DNA of 64,000 nt, from contig JAUPFV010000002.1 of NCBI GenBank assembly GCA_036936605.1, positions 215,380,029-215,444,028 of the forward strand. Reading direction: 5' to 3'. The notes beneath the pieces are model-generated. The model had not been told where the DNA came from. It saw only the letters and a program-made list of their open reading frames with translations, and did no database searches. Numbering within the stretch: the stretch's first letter is position 1; every line of letters starts with the position of its first letter. Positions 33,420 to 45,287 of this stretch are shown piece by piece. The translations under genes and the position numbers were made by a program. The DNA comes from Limnanthes douglasii subsp. nivea. Lineage: Eukaryota; Streptophyta; Magnoliopsida; Brassicales; Limnanthaceae.

Positions 33420-34642
33420 GGATCAGGGATAACCCCATGTTCGAATCTGTTACGAGTAACACAAAGCCATCGGAAACAAAGAAGACTTTTGCTGAATTAT
33501 TCAAGACTAATTCGGGTAAGGTTTTCCATAAAAATGTTAAAAGAACAAGTGACAAAGAAATATAGAAATTCAATTTGAGGCAGAGGATTTGAATGTTCTC
33601 TAACAAAGGGCTAATCATACATTAGTGGGCACGTTTGCGAATGGAAAGACTTCCGATTCTATAGTGAAATCTTTCTTGGATAACTTCAACTTCAAAGGGA
33701 CTTTTAGTGTTTCTAGTTGGGACTCCAGACACGTATTTATAGAATTCACAGAGGTTGAAGACTTAAAGAAAATTTAGCACATAAATGTTTGGCAGATAGA
33801 AGATAAAATAATGAGGTTATTATTGTGGTCTCCCACTTTCAACCCTAACGTTGAGAATCCGGAAACTCCTGTGTTCATAGACTTGCCAAATCTATATGAA
33901 TTCATATACAGGGAATAAATAATTCTTGAGGTGGAAAAATCCCTTGGGAAGCCTCTCAATATTTGGGATCCACATAATAATAGAGTTATGCACAATTTTT
34001 GCAGAATATGAGTTATAATGGATGTTTCAAAAGCTAGGCCTACGAGTATCAAAGTTTCTTTTGGGTCTTATAGCTATTGGCAAAACCTAGTTTATAACAA
34101 CTATCCTATATACTATAAAATCTGTACTCATCTGGGTCATTATGACAAGGACTACAAAAAGAATACTCAAAGGAAGCTTGTTTAGGCAAAATCCTGCACT
34201 CTCTTGATGATGAATTCATTAGTTCCTACATTTTAAAACTAAGATGGTTGGTCAGAAGGTTGAGTCTGTTATAGTTCATGAAAGAAAAGAAGTTACTGAG
34301 GATATAAGCCAAAATATCAGAGAAAATGTGATTGAGAATAAGTTACCTCCAGGTGTTGAGAGTAATGAGATAATTGGGGCACTTCACATGCTTGTAGTGG
34401 GATCAAACAACAAAGAAAGCAAAGAAAACATACCAGCAAACTCTGTAAAGGAAACCTCCTCACCAAAAAAACAATACACTGGTAGTCTTCCACAATCTCA
34501 TGTAAGCAACCAAAATGGTATTGGAAAAAGATCAGATTTGAAGAGAATAAGGAAAGTCAGAACTTTAAATTCAAAGGAGATAATATCTTCTAAGTGTTTG
34601 CAGCACAAAGTGACTGCAAAAAACTATAAAAACTCTAAATGA
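33420..34642 (+). pseudogene. LINE1 ORF1, DUF4283-type
   Basis: It includes NHTLVGTFANGKTSDSIV, FKGTFSVSSWDSRHVFIEF, then IMRLLLWSPTFNPNVENPET and ILEVEKSLGKPLNIWD. This layout is typical of the DUF4283 RNA-binding domain in plant L1 ORF1 proteins. A degraded zinc-knuckle-like end follows (CTHLGHYDKDY). A hydrophilic C-terminal part (34244-34642) ends in TGA at 34640, overlapping the ATG of ORF2 as ATGA. Several stops lie in the first half. Confidence 0.75.
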
Positions 34643-37600
34643 AAATTGCCATATTAAACTAGAACGTGCGTGACATTAGTAACAAGGATACTCAATCAAG
34701 AATTAAGTCTATAAAAAGGTGAAAGAATCTTAACTTTGTTGCTATCGAGAAGCCTATGGTCTACAATTCTAAAATCCAAGCTATCTCTACGAAACTGGGT
34801 TTTCAGGGTTATACTAGCAATATTAGAAATAAATTGTGGGTTATGTGGAATACAAATTTTATGGTGGAAGTTATAGTTGATGCTGATCCATTCATCCATC
34901 TAAAAGTTAATCATCACATGGCAAACAAAGAGTTTATGGTAACTGTAGTCTACGCCAAGTGTACTAGGAGTCTTAGGCAGATCCTATAGGAAAATCTCAA
35001 AACTGTTGAAGAAGAGGGTTGTGAATGGATTCTTTATGGTGACTTGAATACAATTGCTTACCTTGATGAGCAATTGTATCGTTGAACTAATTGTACCTCA
35101 AGTATGGATGATTTTACTACATTTATCCTAGACTGCAATTTAATTGACTCTGGGTACTCTGGAAACAAATACACATGGTCAAACGAGAGACAGTGGAGAA
35201 GGCTTAACAGGGTTTCGTACCACAATAGCTGGTTGGGTTACTTTAATGAGACTAAAGTTACTCATTTTCCTAAGACTTGCTCTGATCACTACCCCGTTCT
35301 TATGCTAAAAGGAAATCTACGTTTAAGTTCTTAAATATGTGGTGTTTACATAAATAATTCTACAATTTTGTGGAGGATTGTTGGACTGTGGAATACACTG
35401 GGGCTGTTATCTTCAATCTATGGTTCAAACTCAAGCATCTTAAAGCTACAATAAAGGTGTGGAACAAAACATTATTTGGAAATGTTTTTGACTTAATTAA
35501 AAGCTTGGAAATTGAAATCAACGACTTTGAAGCAAAGGTACTTATTTCTAATTCAAATCAAGATAAATAATTGTTGAATAAGGCCATGGATAATCATCTC
35601 GTGCTACTTGCAAGAGAAGATGAGTTTTGGATTCAAAAATCCCACACAAACTGGTCTAGGGATGGGGACATAAACTCTACTTTCTTACATAATTATGTTA
35701 AAAGAAAGCAAAGGAGATCTAGGATCTTTCGTATCTGGAATGGTATGGACTGGGAAGAGGATGAAAATGTTATTGGTGATTCTGCGGTTAATAATTTCAA
35801 AACATTAAATTTTTGATTTACCTAATCCTTGGTATTATAATATCTTGAGAGACTATATCCCTAATATGGTAACTGGTGATGACAATGGTATGCTGATGGA
35901 GCTTCCTATGAAGAATGAAATCTATGGGATTATAAAGGACCTCAATCCTAATGTGGTAGCAGGCCCGAGTGGTTTAATGGTAAGTTTTTCAATTACTATT
36001 GGCCCATCATAAAAAATGACACTTGTGAGGCAATACGAGACTTCTTCAGAGAGAGGCCTTTTCCTATGGGTTTGTATTCTATTGTCCTTTGTTTGATTCC
36101 TAAAGTAGAGGCTCCTAAAGGCTGGACTGATTTTAGGCCTATCAGTTTGACTACTTTTTTAAGTAGGATTCTAAACTCATCAATGGAAGGCTAGCAATTA
36201 TACTCCCCAATATTATATCTCCTGAACAAGGTGCCTTTGTTAAGGGCTGACAATTCATGATAATATCATGATTGCCTAGGAACTATCTATGGATCTATAA
36301 AAAAAGGTAAGAGGTGGTAATATAATGCTGCAAGTGGACATGGACAAGGCGTTTGACAGACTGGACCACACTTTTTTTCTAAGTGTGATGTCCTCTTTTG
36401 GGTTCAGGGCAGATTTCCTAACGCTGATTGAAAAGGGTCTAGTCAATTGCCATTTTCTGTTCTGGTCACTGGTAATCTAAGGGGATTTTCAGGTCTAACA
36501 AAGGGCTTAGACAGGAAGATCCACTATCTCCATGTCTGTTTATTATTGCTCAGGAATACCTAATTAGATGTTTAAATATCCTTTTTTCTAACATGCCTAC
36601 AATCAATTATAAGCATAGATGGGATATAGACTTATATGTGCTCAGTTTTGCTGATAATATTTTGGTCTTCTGCAATGGGGCTTCTGATTCTGCTACAAAA
36701 GTAATGGAAATGCTTAAGCATTACGAAGATATATCTAGTCAACTGGTAAATAAAGAAAAATCTAGAGTTATTACTTCTAAGAGATGTTCTGCCAATAATG
36801 CTAAAAAGCTGGAAACCTTGTTGGGATTCAAACAATGTTTCTTGCCCTTCAAGTACTTGGGAACTATAATAAATAACACAAAAGGATGAGTGACTATGAG
36901 TTTTTAATTGCTAAAACCATCAACAAAATCACCGAATGGGACTATACAAATTTATCTTTTGGAGGCAGGCTGATATTGGTGCAATCTGTCTTAACTACAT
37001 ATCCTACTTTTACTATCCAAAGCTCTGAAATTCCAAAGACTATCATCAAGAGGCTGGAAATTCTGTACGATAAATTTCTTTGGGTCTTTAAAGCTAACAA
37101 GACAGTTACTAATTGTGGTAAATGGTCTGCTCTATGCAAGAATTATGATGAAGGTGGGCTGAATTTGAGAAACATCAAAGAAATGGGAGAGGTTTACTCA
37201 CTTAAACTACGGTTTAACTTGAAGAATCAGGATTTCTTATGATCTCATCTTATGAAATCAATCTATTTCAAGAATCAACACCCACTAATTGGGCTTCTTT
37301 ACTCTAATAACTCTCATATATGGAAAAGAATTTGGAGAGTGAGATATAATGCTAAGAATTACATGTTTTGGCATATAAAGGCTGGCACCATCGATATCAA
37401 CCTTAACAGATGGTGTCAGAAGGATCCTTTCATCAAATTTTCTATTGAGGATACTAGTCTAATTATACGGGCTCTGTGATAAAGGAATATTGGAAGGATG
37501 ATGGTTGGAATTTCTCAAAACTTGAGAGTATTTTGGACTCAAACCAAATCCAGAATACTCTCAAGCTTTCTCTAGATCTCAACAACACTGACTTAATCCG

Positions 37601-38720
37601 TTGGGCACTCAGTGAGAATAGGTTTTTTAGCACTAAAGCTAATTGGTCTGAAATCAAAATCAAAGGAACAAAATCTTACCTATACGCTAGGATATGGAAC
37701 ACTGTGATTCCTCGAAAGCACTCCTTTATGTTGTGAAGAATCATCAAGGGATGGGTGCCAGTCGACTCCATTCTGCAGAAACGAAATATGTAATTAGTTT
37801 CAAAGTGCCAAAGCTTCTGTAATTCTGAAAACATTAAACATGTTTTCATTGAATGTAAAAAGGCATAGGAGTTGTGGGTATTTTTTGCTTCTCATTTCAA
37901 CATTCATATCACCAGAAACATATCCCCATCTGATTTGGTAAGAACTTGGTTCAGGTCAACCAGCAAGGAGATCCAAATTCACAACATTCTGCCCCAGATT
38001 ATTGTTTGGGTTATCTGGTATGCTAGGAACAAAATTAAAATTGAGGATATGTGTTTAAGCTCTGAGGACATGATAGAACATATCATTCACATTATATCAA
38101 GTCTAAACAAAGCCAACTTATTAAAGATTAAACACTGGGGAAAAGAAAGAAACATTGGTCTCTCAATCGAGTGTATGAATCAATTATCTAGACCATATAT
38201 ACCGGTTTCCCTAAGCTGGAAAAGCCCTAAGCTTGGTCATTTCAAGCTAAATTCTGATGGGGCATGTTCTGCCTCTGGAGAATGTTATGGTGGTGGTTTA
38301 GTAAGGGATAGCTCAGGGAAGATGTTGTTTGGTTACAGTAGGGTTTACGGCAAAAGAAGTCCAATAATTGCTGAGACCAGAGCCATGTTGGATAGTCTCC
38401 AGCTTTGCTATGCAAGAGGCATTACCATGTTGGACATTGAGACAGATTCTGGCGTTCTGGCTTAGATGCTTCTAACAAGCAGATCACCCTGGTATCTCAG
38501 AGCAATCATATCCAGCTGCTTCAAATTGATCTCTTCCAATATGAAAGTAATCCATATATTCAGAGAGAAAAATGAAGCAACTGACCATTTTGCTTCAATT
38601 TCCCTCGAATCCAACAAGAACTCTCACTATGAAGGTAATGGAGTCCCTGATATATTGAGGGCTATTGTGTTTCTGGAGGAAATCGGGCTTTGTTACTTTA
38701 GAAACAACCAGAATAACTGA
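34639..38720 (+). pseudogene. LINE1 ORF2: endonuclease, RT, zinc-finger region, RNase H
   Basis: Starting at ATG 34639. APE-type endonuclease: GCEWILYGDLNTIAYLDE (~35010-35070) and SDHYP (~35285). RT: NPNVVAGPSGFNGKFF (35950), AFDRLDH (36350), KGLRQEDPLSPCLFIIA (36500) and the catalytic loop FADN rather than FADD (36647-36658). A zf-RVT-like section (RKHSFML...) lies near 37710-37860. RNase H at 38220-38720 has LNSDGACSASGECYGGGLV, AETRAM, IETDS and NEATDH. Stops and frameshifts (for example TAG at 38463) make it inactive. C-terminal RNase H is known for some plant L1 clades. Confidence 0.85.
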
Positions 38721-40048
38721 AAGATAAGATTGCATGGTTGTTTCGAAGAAGTACCTGGGTTTCTGCTTTGTCTTAAGTCTTCGGTCATTCTTCCTTGTCT
38801 GAACTGGCTTCAATGGTGGTTTTATGATTTTTTTTCTGATGAATTTGGCTACTATGATAATAGGTTTCGAGAAGGCAAAGATTAATCTAGAGTTTTGGCT
38901 ACAACTATGAAGATCGATCTTGGGTATTGGGGTGAAGGAGAAAAGTTTTTAGGGTTTATTTTCGAATTGGGAATTCTTTTCTGATGTAATGAGCTGTGTC
39001 TCACAATGTATACTTTAATTCGTTTCTAATAAAAAGTCAAAGTTGTTTTTAATAATAATAAAAAGTCTTCAAAAGGAGTAAGACAATGAGATCTAATTTC
39101 CCATAGTCTGTTTATAATTTCTGAAGAGTAGCTTATTAAATGTATTAATAAAGGTATTAAAAAGTTGTTTCTGATGATACGTTGCTTGGCATTTACAGAT
39201 GATTTCATCATCTTTGAAAATAAAGCTTCTTCAAATATCAATAAAATTAGTAAATTCCTGCAACATTACCAAGATAGTTTATGACATATCATCAATAAGG
39301 AGAAAACCACTTACGTAACTCCTACAAGAATGCTACAATCAAGATAAGGTTAATTAAAAACAAAACTGGTTTCAAGCATTGAAATTTACCTATCAAATAT
39401 ATTAATAGTTCTATTCACACAAGTAATAAGTCATGTTATTTTAAAGAGTTGTTGACAAAATCAGAAAAAATGATCCATATATGGAATAGTAAATTATTGT
39501 CATTTGAAGAAAAACTAATTCTTATACAAATAATCATGTTGGTTATTCCAATTTACCATTTGTAAAGGTGCTCTATACCTAGAGTAGTTCCTATAAAAAT
39601 AGAAAGAATTTGTAATAGTTTTTTAGAGGGTGCTACTTAAACCAATAAGGCAATAAATTGGGAAAATTGGTTAAATTTATCTAAACCTTATGAACAATGG
39701 GGTTTAAATATAAGAATACTTGATGAAATACATAATTCCTTCTCGTATAAACTATGGTATAAGTTAAAAAAACACAAGATATTATTGGCTAAATATATGC
39801 ACTATAAATGTTGTCCTACTTACCATCATTTGCAAGTTCAAACTACAATCAAAAGTTCAAAAATGTAGAAAAGGTTACTCAATATTAGACATACATCAGA
39901 AGGTTTTATATACAATAAGTTAGGCAGGGGTGAAATAGAATTATAGCTAGATAAATGATGTGATACACAACTATTCATTCTTCTAAATAAGGACAGACAT
40001 AATTATCAAAAGTTAAAGACAATATCAATAGTTTTTTGTATCAAAGTA

Positions 40049-40597
40049 TAGTTAAACCTCTATAAATTATTAATATTGCAACTCATATATTTTATTAATT
40101 TAGCGAGATATAATTATAGCGGTAAAATAAAAATTTATTAATTTAGAGAGGTGTTAAGTATAACCTTTAAATTTCCAAGTTCAATGTATTAGGTACAGTT
40201 CATATTAGTTAGAGATGAAAAATAAATTACAAAACAAGTTTCAAGGCACATTTTATGAATGTACATTCACAAATTAATTGAAGTTGTTAAATTTATTTTT
40301 TTTAATAAGGAAAAAGTTAGTTTATGGTACCAAAAAGTTGGTTTATGGTCCATAGAATTTCACATCCTAGTACAAATTTAATTGAATTTGTCAATTTTAT
40401 TGCAATCATTTAGTAATAATTAATTTATAGTTTTGTTGGGACCAATATATATACACTAGGATTTCAATAAAGTTATTATCTTATTATGTTATCGGTTGTG
40501 ATCCAATTTTGTAATTGTGCCAAGTTTGAACTGGACAAATTATTAATTTTATCGAGGTTATTAATGTATAGAATATTAATTTATAGAGGTTTTACTA
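40049..40597. mobile_element. Emigrant-like MITE (pogo-type)
   Basis: The left end TAGTTAAACCTCTATAAATT and the reverse complement of the right end TAGTAAAACCTCTATAAATT form terminal inverted repeats. These resemble the known Emigrant terminus (CAGTAAAACCTCTATAAATT), and TA dinucleotides flank it (40047-40048, 40598-40599). It is 549 bp, about the length usual for Emigrant, and has no coding capacity. Confidence 0.8.
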
Positions 40598-41195
40598 TAG
40601 CCAAAATATAAAAAAACTGAAGACTGTTTTTCTTCATTATAATATTGAGAAAATAAATAAAATCAAAATTTAAAATTCAGAAAACACAATCACATGGTCT
40701 ATATCTGCCAAATGGAGAATATAATACTAAAGACACATGAAACAAAATAAGAGAAAAATGACTAAAATCTAAGTTATTCAAGAGCTTTTTAACAACACTA
40801 CACCTAAGAAGTATTCATGTTTTCTATGGAGGCTATTGAATAATTGTATATCAGTTCATACAATAATACAAAAAATGAAAATCTTATTAGCATATAAATT
40901 CTAGTTTTTTGAAAATATTGAATTATTAAACCATTTATTTGTTCAATGCAATATATCATGGGAAGTTTGGAAATATTTTACAGGTCTATTTGGTTTGCTA
41001 ATTGGAAGATACATAACCATACATCATATTATCAGAAGCTGGTATTGGTCAACCGAGAGAGAAGTTTATATTAGAACAATTACACCTCTTATAATATGTT
41101 GGGTGATATGATTTTCTAGAAATAAAAAAAATATCGAGATAAAAACACCTATACTAAAGCTATTATTAACTATATTAAGACATCATTATAAGATG

Positions 41196-41200
41196 TTTCT
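41196..41200. repeat. Target duplication of element C (left), TTTCT
   Basis: Pairs with TTGCT at 63874-63878, one mismatch. Removing C and one copy rejoins LINE2 as ...GATGTTGCTAACATA, which keeps the frame and aligns with LINE1. Confidence 0.85.
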
Positions 41201-41548
41201 TGATAGGGTCGGATTTTGTTGGAGGCTAAAATGGGAAATTCAGACGTAGAAACTAAATCATGACGAGTAAGAAGTATGCCTAGTGACTCAACTAAGTGCC
41301 TGATTCACTTACTTTTGGGCATGAGGGCTTACAATGGTGACTCGATTAAATGACCCGATCCGTATGGCCCAATGATCCAAAATTATTATAAATAGTTTGA
41401 CAAATATCATTAAATGGGTTTGACTTTTTTTTCTCTCTAAATATAAATTACAAGCAACTATATTATCTCTACTATCCACATATAATTTAGTAATATTCAA
41501 CTTATATATCTTCTAAAACGACCCTCTGATCAGTTTTTACGAACAACA
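41201..41548 (+). repeat. Element C left LTR
   Basis: 348 bases, TGATAGGGTC...CAACA, TATAAAT at 41387-41393. The right copy has an extra ~25-base stretch (GTAAGAGGGTTGGATTTTTC) and many substitutions, so the insertion is old. Confidence 0.9.
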
Positions 41549-41549
41549 A

Positions 41550-41570
41550 ATTGACGAACACAGTGGAAGC
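41550..41570 (+). other. Element C primer binding site
   Basis: ATTGACGAACACAGTGGAAGC lies directly after the LTR. It is a decayed form of the tRNA-Arg-like site, sharing the TGACG variant with A. Confidence 0.6.
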
Positions 41571-41610
41571 ATGAGGTGCCCGAATAAAAGCATTCAAAAC
41601 TTGACTTATG

Positions 41611-42462
41611 AATAGCACTTCTGATATCGTTGAGGCATACATCTTTACATGTAAGGAGTTCATTCTCTTGAGAATAAGGGTATAAGAGCTGATAATGAGC
41701 ACACTAACACATCTCATGTAAATCACAATACAAAAGAAAGACAGATCATGCAAGAATAAAGTGATCGGTTGAGGGCAGAGATCAAAGCTTTGAAAGCTCA
41801 AAGACAGGCTGAAAAATAATTAAAGGGGAAGATTGCAGCATGAAGTCTTGGTTTTGATGAGCCCGATAACAACTACAAACAAGATGAAAGTGATCAGTCC
41901 CCAAAGGCTCATAAAGAAACAAAAAATGAACATCAACCTAAGCAATTGTTGAAAACATCGGATTCTGTTGGAAATTCAACCACATAATCAAATTCAGATA
42001 TCTCTTCTTCCTCATCGAGTAATGATCATGACCGTCAGAAGAATAAAGAATGATTAACTAAATAACATTATAAGAAAAGATCAGTTAAAGAAAATTAGGT
42101 GGGAAGAAAAGGGGTCATAAGGGCAAAGGGAAACAAAAAGGATATCAAGGCAAAATGAAACGGTCGGAAGACTACAATATTGATCATATACTAGGCGATA
42201 TGTTCGCTGTTCAATCCGACCCAGGTATCTTTGCTACTCATGATGAGGATAATATATTTAGCCAAGGTCATAACTGGAGTCATTCGCCTTTGTCTTCAAA
42301 AATTATTTATGGGCATCTATTGAGGCGATCTGATAGCTTAAAAATGAAGAAATATGATGGAAGTCAAGACCCTCACAATCACCTCGAACAGTTTAAATTT
42401 TTTATGATGAACTTAAATGACGATGATAAGCTGTTGTGCCGGGCTTTTTCACATCTTTCAAG
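41611..42462 (+). pseudogene. Element C gag, first part
   Basis: From an ATG at 41611 through a charged, frameshifted region to an open stretch (42155-42462) with DPGIFATHDEDNIFSQGHNW, KKYDGSQDPHNHLEQFKFFM and CRAFSH. This equals the Retrotrans_gag core of A. It is cut at SH by the 1.2-kb insert and continues at 43711. Confidence 0.8.
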
Positions 42463-43678
42463 AGTGATAGGAAAAATCGCAAGTGTACGATTTTCATTGC
42501 AGTTTTAGAGTATTTAAGACTCGAATATCGAACCCAAGGGAATAAATCTATTTTTCTAGTCTAGAGTTTAATAAAACAACTATACTAATTTAATAAACAA
42601 AAATAGAAGGTTAAATATAAAAATAAAATAAAATAAAAATTGAAATTAATATTAATCAATTATAAAAACTATTCTAGAGTTACTAAACATGTATCAACAA
42701 TTTATCATGTATTTTTATATAATCAAATTAACCTAACTTTTGCAATTATTCTATAAAGCCAGGTTATCTTTCAGAGTGTTGTGATCATCTCTCGATCTCA
42801 CACAACTAACCTTTTTGTACGGCTGGTTATATCTCTAGTCCCATACCTCATACAATTAGGTCATAAATTCTAAGAACCTAGTTCAGACTTTGTTGGGTCA
42901 TGACTGTAGTAAATTACTCATTCAACCCAGTAGTATTGATATAGTTCAGAAGTAGATATTACCTCTCGGTCTCAACCTAAATCTATGATCAATCAATTAA
43001 TCTCGTAGAAAATTGAAAGCATTAGGGTTAATATCAATACTAAAGAATAAAAAAAAACTAAATTAATAAATAAAATATACTACATTAAAAATTATATCTA
43101 GAGAAGTTTAATAAACCCTAGAACAAAAAGGTTTAGCTCCTAGTGAGCATAACCCTAATAAGAAAAACAAAATAAGAAGAAAGAAAGAAAAGTAGATTGT
43201 TGACGGCCGCCTTGATCTCATTCGTTAGGGTTTTATGCATAGGAAGAGTTATAAGCTTTTTATTAACCCTAATCTCCATAGAAGACCAAATATTTGATTC
43301 TCCTAAAAATAAAATCATAATCTTTATCAGATAAAATAAAAGAATTATATTATTCTTTTAAATTTAATAATAGAGATATTATAATTTATTCATTAGGAAA
43401 CTAAAATATTAAGATGATAGATCTTCAATTATTTCTTATCTTTTTTGCATTTTTTTCTTTTATTTTTTCTTTAATTATCTTCTAGTCCTTGGCTGTTATC
43501 TTATTTTTTAATTATAGCTTCTATGTCCAATCTTAACTCATTTTTTCTTCTTTTGCTCCAATTTCACTAATAAATAAAAAATAACAAAGTAAGAATATTT
43601 TTATTCATAATTAATTAAAACTAAGAATTAAATTAGTATAAAAATAATATAAAATCAAGGATAAATATTTTTTGATCA
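42463..43678. mobile_element. Unknown 1.2-kb insertion with 32-bp flanking duplications
   Basis: It interrupts gag. It starts AGTGATAGGAAAAATCGCAA and ends TATTTTTTGATCA. It is flanked by 32-bp near-identical copies of gag (42431-42462 and 43679-43710, two mismatches). It is A/T-rich and without a convincing ORF. The first bases (AGTGAT) and last bases (with the following CT, ATCACT) form only a tiny inverted repeat. A duplication this long does not fit LTR or most DNA elements. I do not recognise the family. Confidence 0.6.
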
Positions 43679-43710
43679 CTGTTGTGCCAGGTTTTTTCAC
43701 ATCTTTCAAG

Positions 43711-45284
43711 GGAAATGTATTAAAATGGTATAACAGATTGTCGCAAAGATCTATAATTTTTTTGATATGTTTTGGATGGATTTCCGAAGGAAGTTTGGAG
43801 GGAGTAAAAAACTTAAAGAAAACGGTGAGCCCATCATCATTATGCACAAGAACCTAACGAGTCTTTAAAAGATTACATCAGCTGTTTTGTGAATACACAG
43901 AATTGGTTGGCTGATTATTTTGAGCAAGTAGCTATTGGTTCTCTAAGACATGGCTTATTTCTGGGAAATTTGGTTGATTCAGTTACGCGGAAGAAAATAA
44001 TAACTTGGGGAGGATTATTGAATCAGGTCGGAAAACAAATCACCGTGGAAGAAACCAAAAAATTATAGAGTACCGCGCCATAATAGATATGTTCCCACAA
44101 TTGCTATCTCACAAGCTACCACTCAGTCCCAAGCCACAGTCAATTATCGTCCGAGGGAGTTTAGACAAGGTTCACATCGGCCTAAACAGAGTCCATCAAA
44201 TCAGAACCAATAGTCTAGACCAAGGTGAAATATGTGGGTTCAACTTGAGTGGTTTGCAGAATTAGGTGAAAATGTAGCCAACATTTATGATAAAACCAAG
44301 AATTTTGTACATTTTCAAAGGGCACCACCAATTCAATATCTCAGATAAAATCGAAACACATGCTTTTGTGGGTACCACAATGATGTCGGCCATGATATCC
44401 AAGATTGTATTTTCTTAAAGCAAGAAGTACAAACATTGATTGAAAGTGGAATATTATATGATTTTGTTAAAAAATAAGGAGGTAACAAACAAACAAACTA
44501 ACACACGAGTTCAATCTAGTGCAAGTACAACCCAGATTACATTGCCAAATGTTCAAAGATAAAGTATGGAAGTATCTAAACACGAAAGTACAATGGTAAT
44601 TATGGAAAGGTTTGATGTGGATTATGAGTAACTAGGCCCCTGTCCAGATCAAAATCAAGTGGGTGTGATAATACAGAAAACACCAAAAATATTTGATCTT
44701 TACCGCCATTTCGAATCTTTAACTATATTTGGGGGAGATACTGTCACACCACCATCAAGCTGTTCCAGTAAAAGATATGTAAACAGTTTGAAAATAGTTA
44801 GAATGAAATTGCTGACCCTCATGAAGATGATGTGGTGATAGGAACATCTATCAAAGGCAATTAAATACGAAGGATTTTGGTTGATACATGTAGTTCAAAA
44901 AATATTTTATTTTTATCAACCTATAAACAATTGAAAAATCCTTCGGTTATTCAACGATCAAACAGAACCATAGTGGGGTTTACGGACAACTACGCTGGTG
45001 TGATTGGGGAATTTAAAGGAGAGGCCTTGCTAGGAAAATGACCATTCAAGAAAATGGTGAGGGTTTTATTCGTAGCAGTTGATTGTCTGGCGTCTTAAAC
45101 TGCAATATTTGGTAGATCTTGGCTTTCTCGGATGCATGCAGTAGCATCCATTGTGAACCAATGTTTGAAATATGTTGTGACAGGTGAAGTAGGCATCGTC
45201 CGAAGTAGTCTAAAGGTGGAAAGGGAATGTTTTGTCACTGGTCTCGCTCAAAAATCATTTGAAGTAGTGAAAGCTGGACAAGAA
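43711..45284 (+). pseudogene. Element C gag (second part) and protease
   Basis: It continues gag (GNVLKWYNRLSQ), then NEFANTQNWLADYF-like and LRHGL segments, the knuckle CGYHNDVGHDIQDC (~44360-44400), and protease with DTCSS in place of DTGSS (44883-44897), ILFLSTYKQLKN. Flanking LTR-element sequence runs in frame to the conserved TAG at 45285. Stops and frameshifts are present throughout; the G-to-C change at the protease site would inactivate it. Confidence 0.8.
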
Positions 45285-45287
45285 TAG
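45285..45287 (+). promoter_or_regulatory. Conserved in-frame stop between protease and RT (element C)
   Basis: GAA TAG AAA TTA TTA GAG, aligned with CAA TAG CAG TTT GAG of A and the double TAA of B. The flanking codons on both sides stay in frame with protease and RT. Confidence 0.5.

Larger units (their letters stand above)
33174..39062 (+). mobile_element. LINE1: near full-length L1-type retrotransposon
   Basis: 5.9 kb, with a 5' leader, ORF1 (RNA-binding), ORF2 (endonuclease, RT, zinc-finger region, RNase H), a 3' UTR and an end of TAATAATAATAAAA directly before the right target duplication. The 19-bp duplication marks both ends. Numerous stops show it is dead. Confidence 0.9.
39063..41200 (+). 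pseudogene. LINE2 part 2: RT end and C-terminal region
   Basis: It resumes at the LINE1 duplication with KGVRQ, then LFIISEE, CLAFTDDFIIFENKASSNI (RT loop, 39180-39240), KYLS..., and later ILRHH near 41180. It matches LINE1's RT, thumb and zinc-finger order with many stops. An Emigrant-like MITE splits it at 40049-40597, and gypsy element C interrupts it at 41200. The missing last part continues at 63879. Confidence 0.75.
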
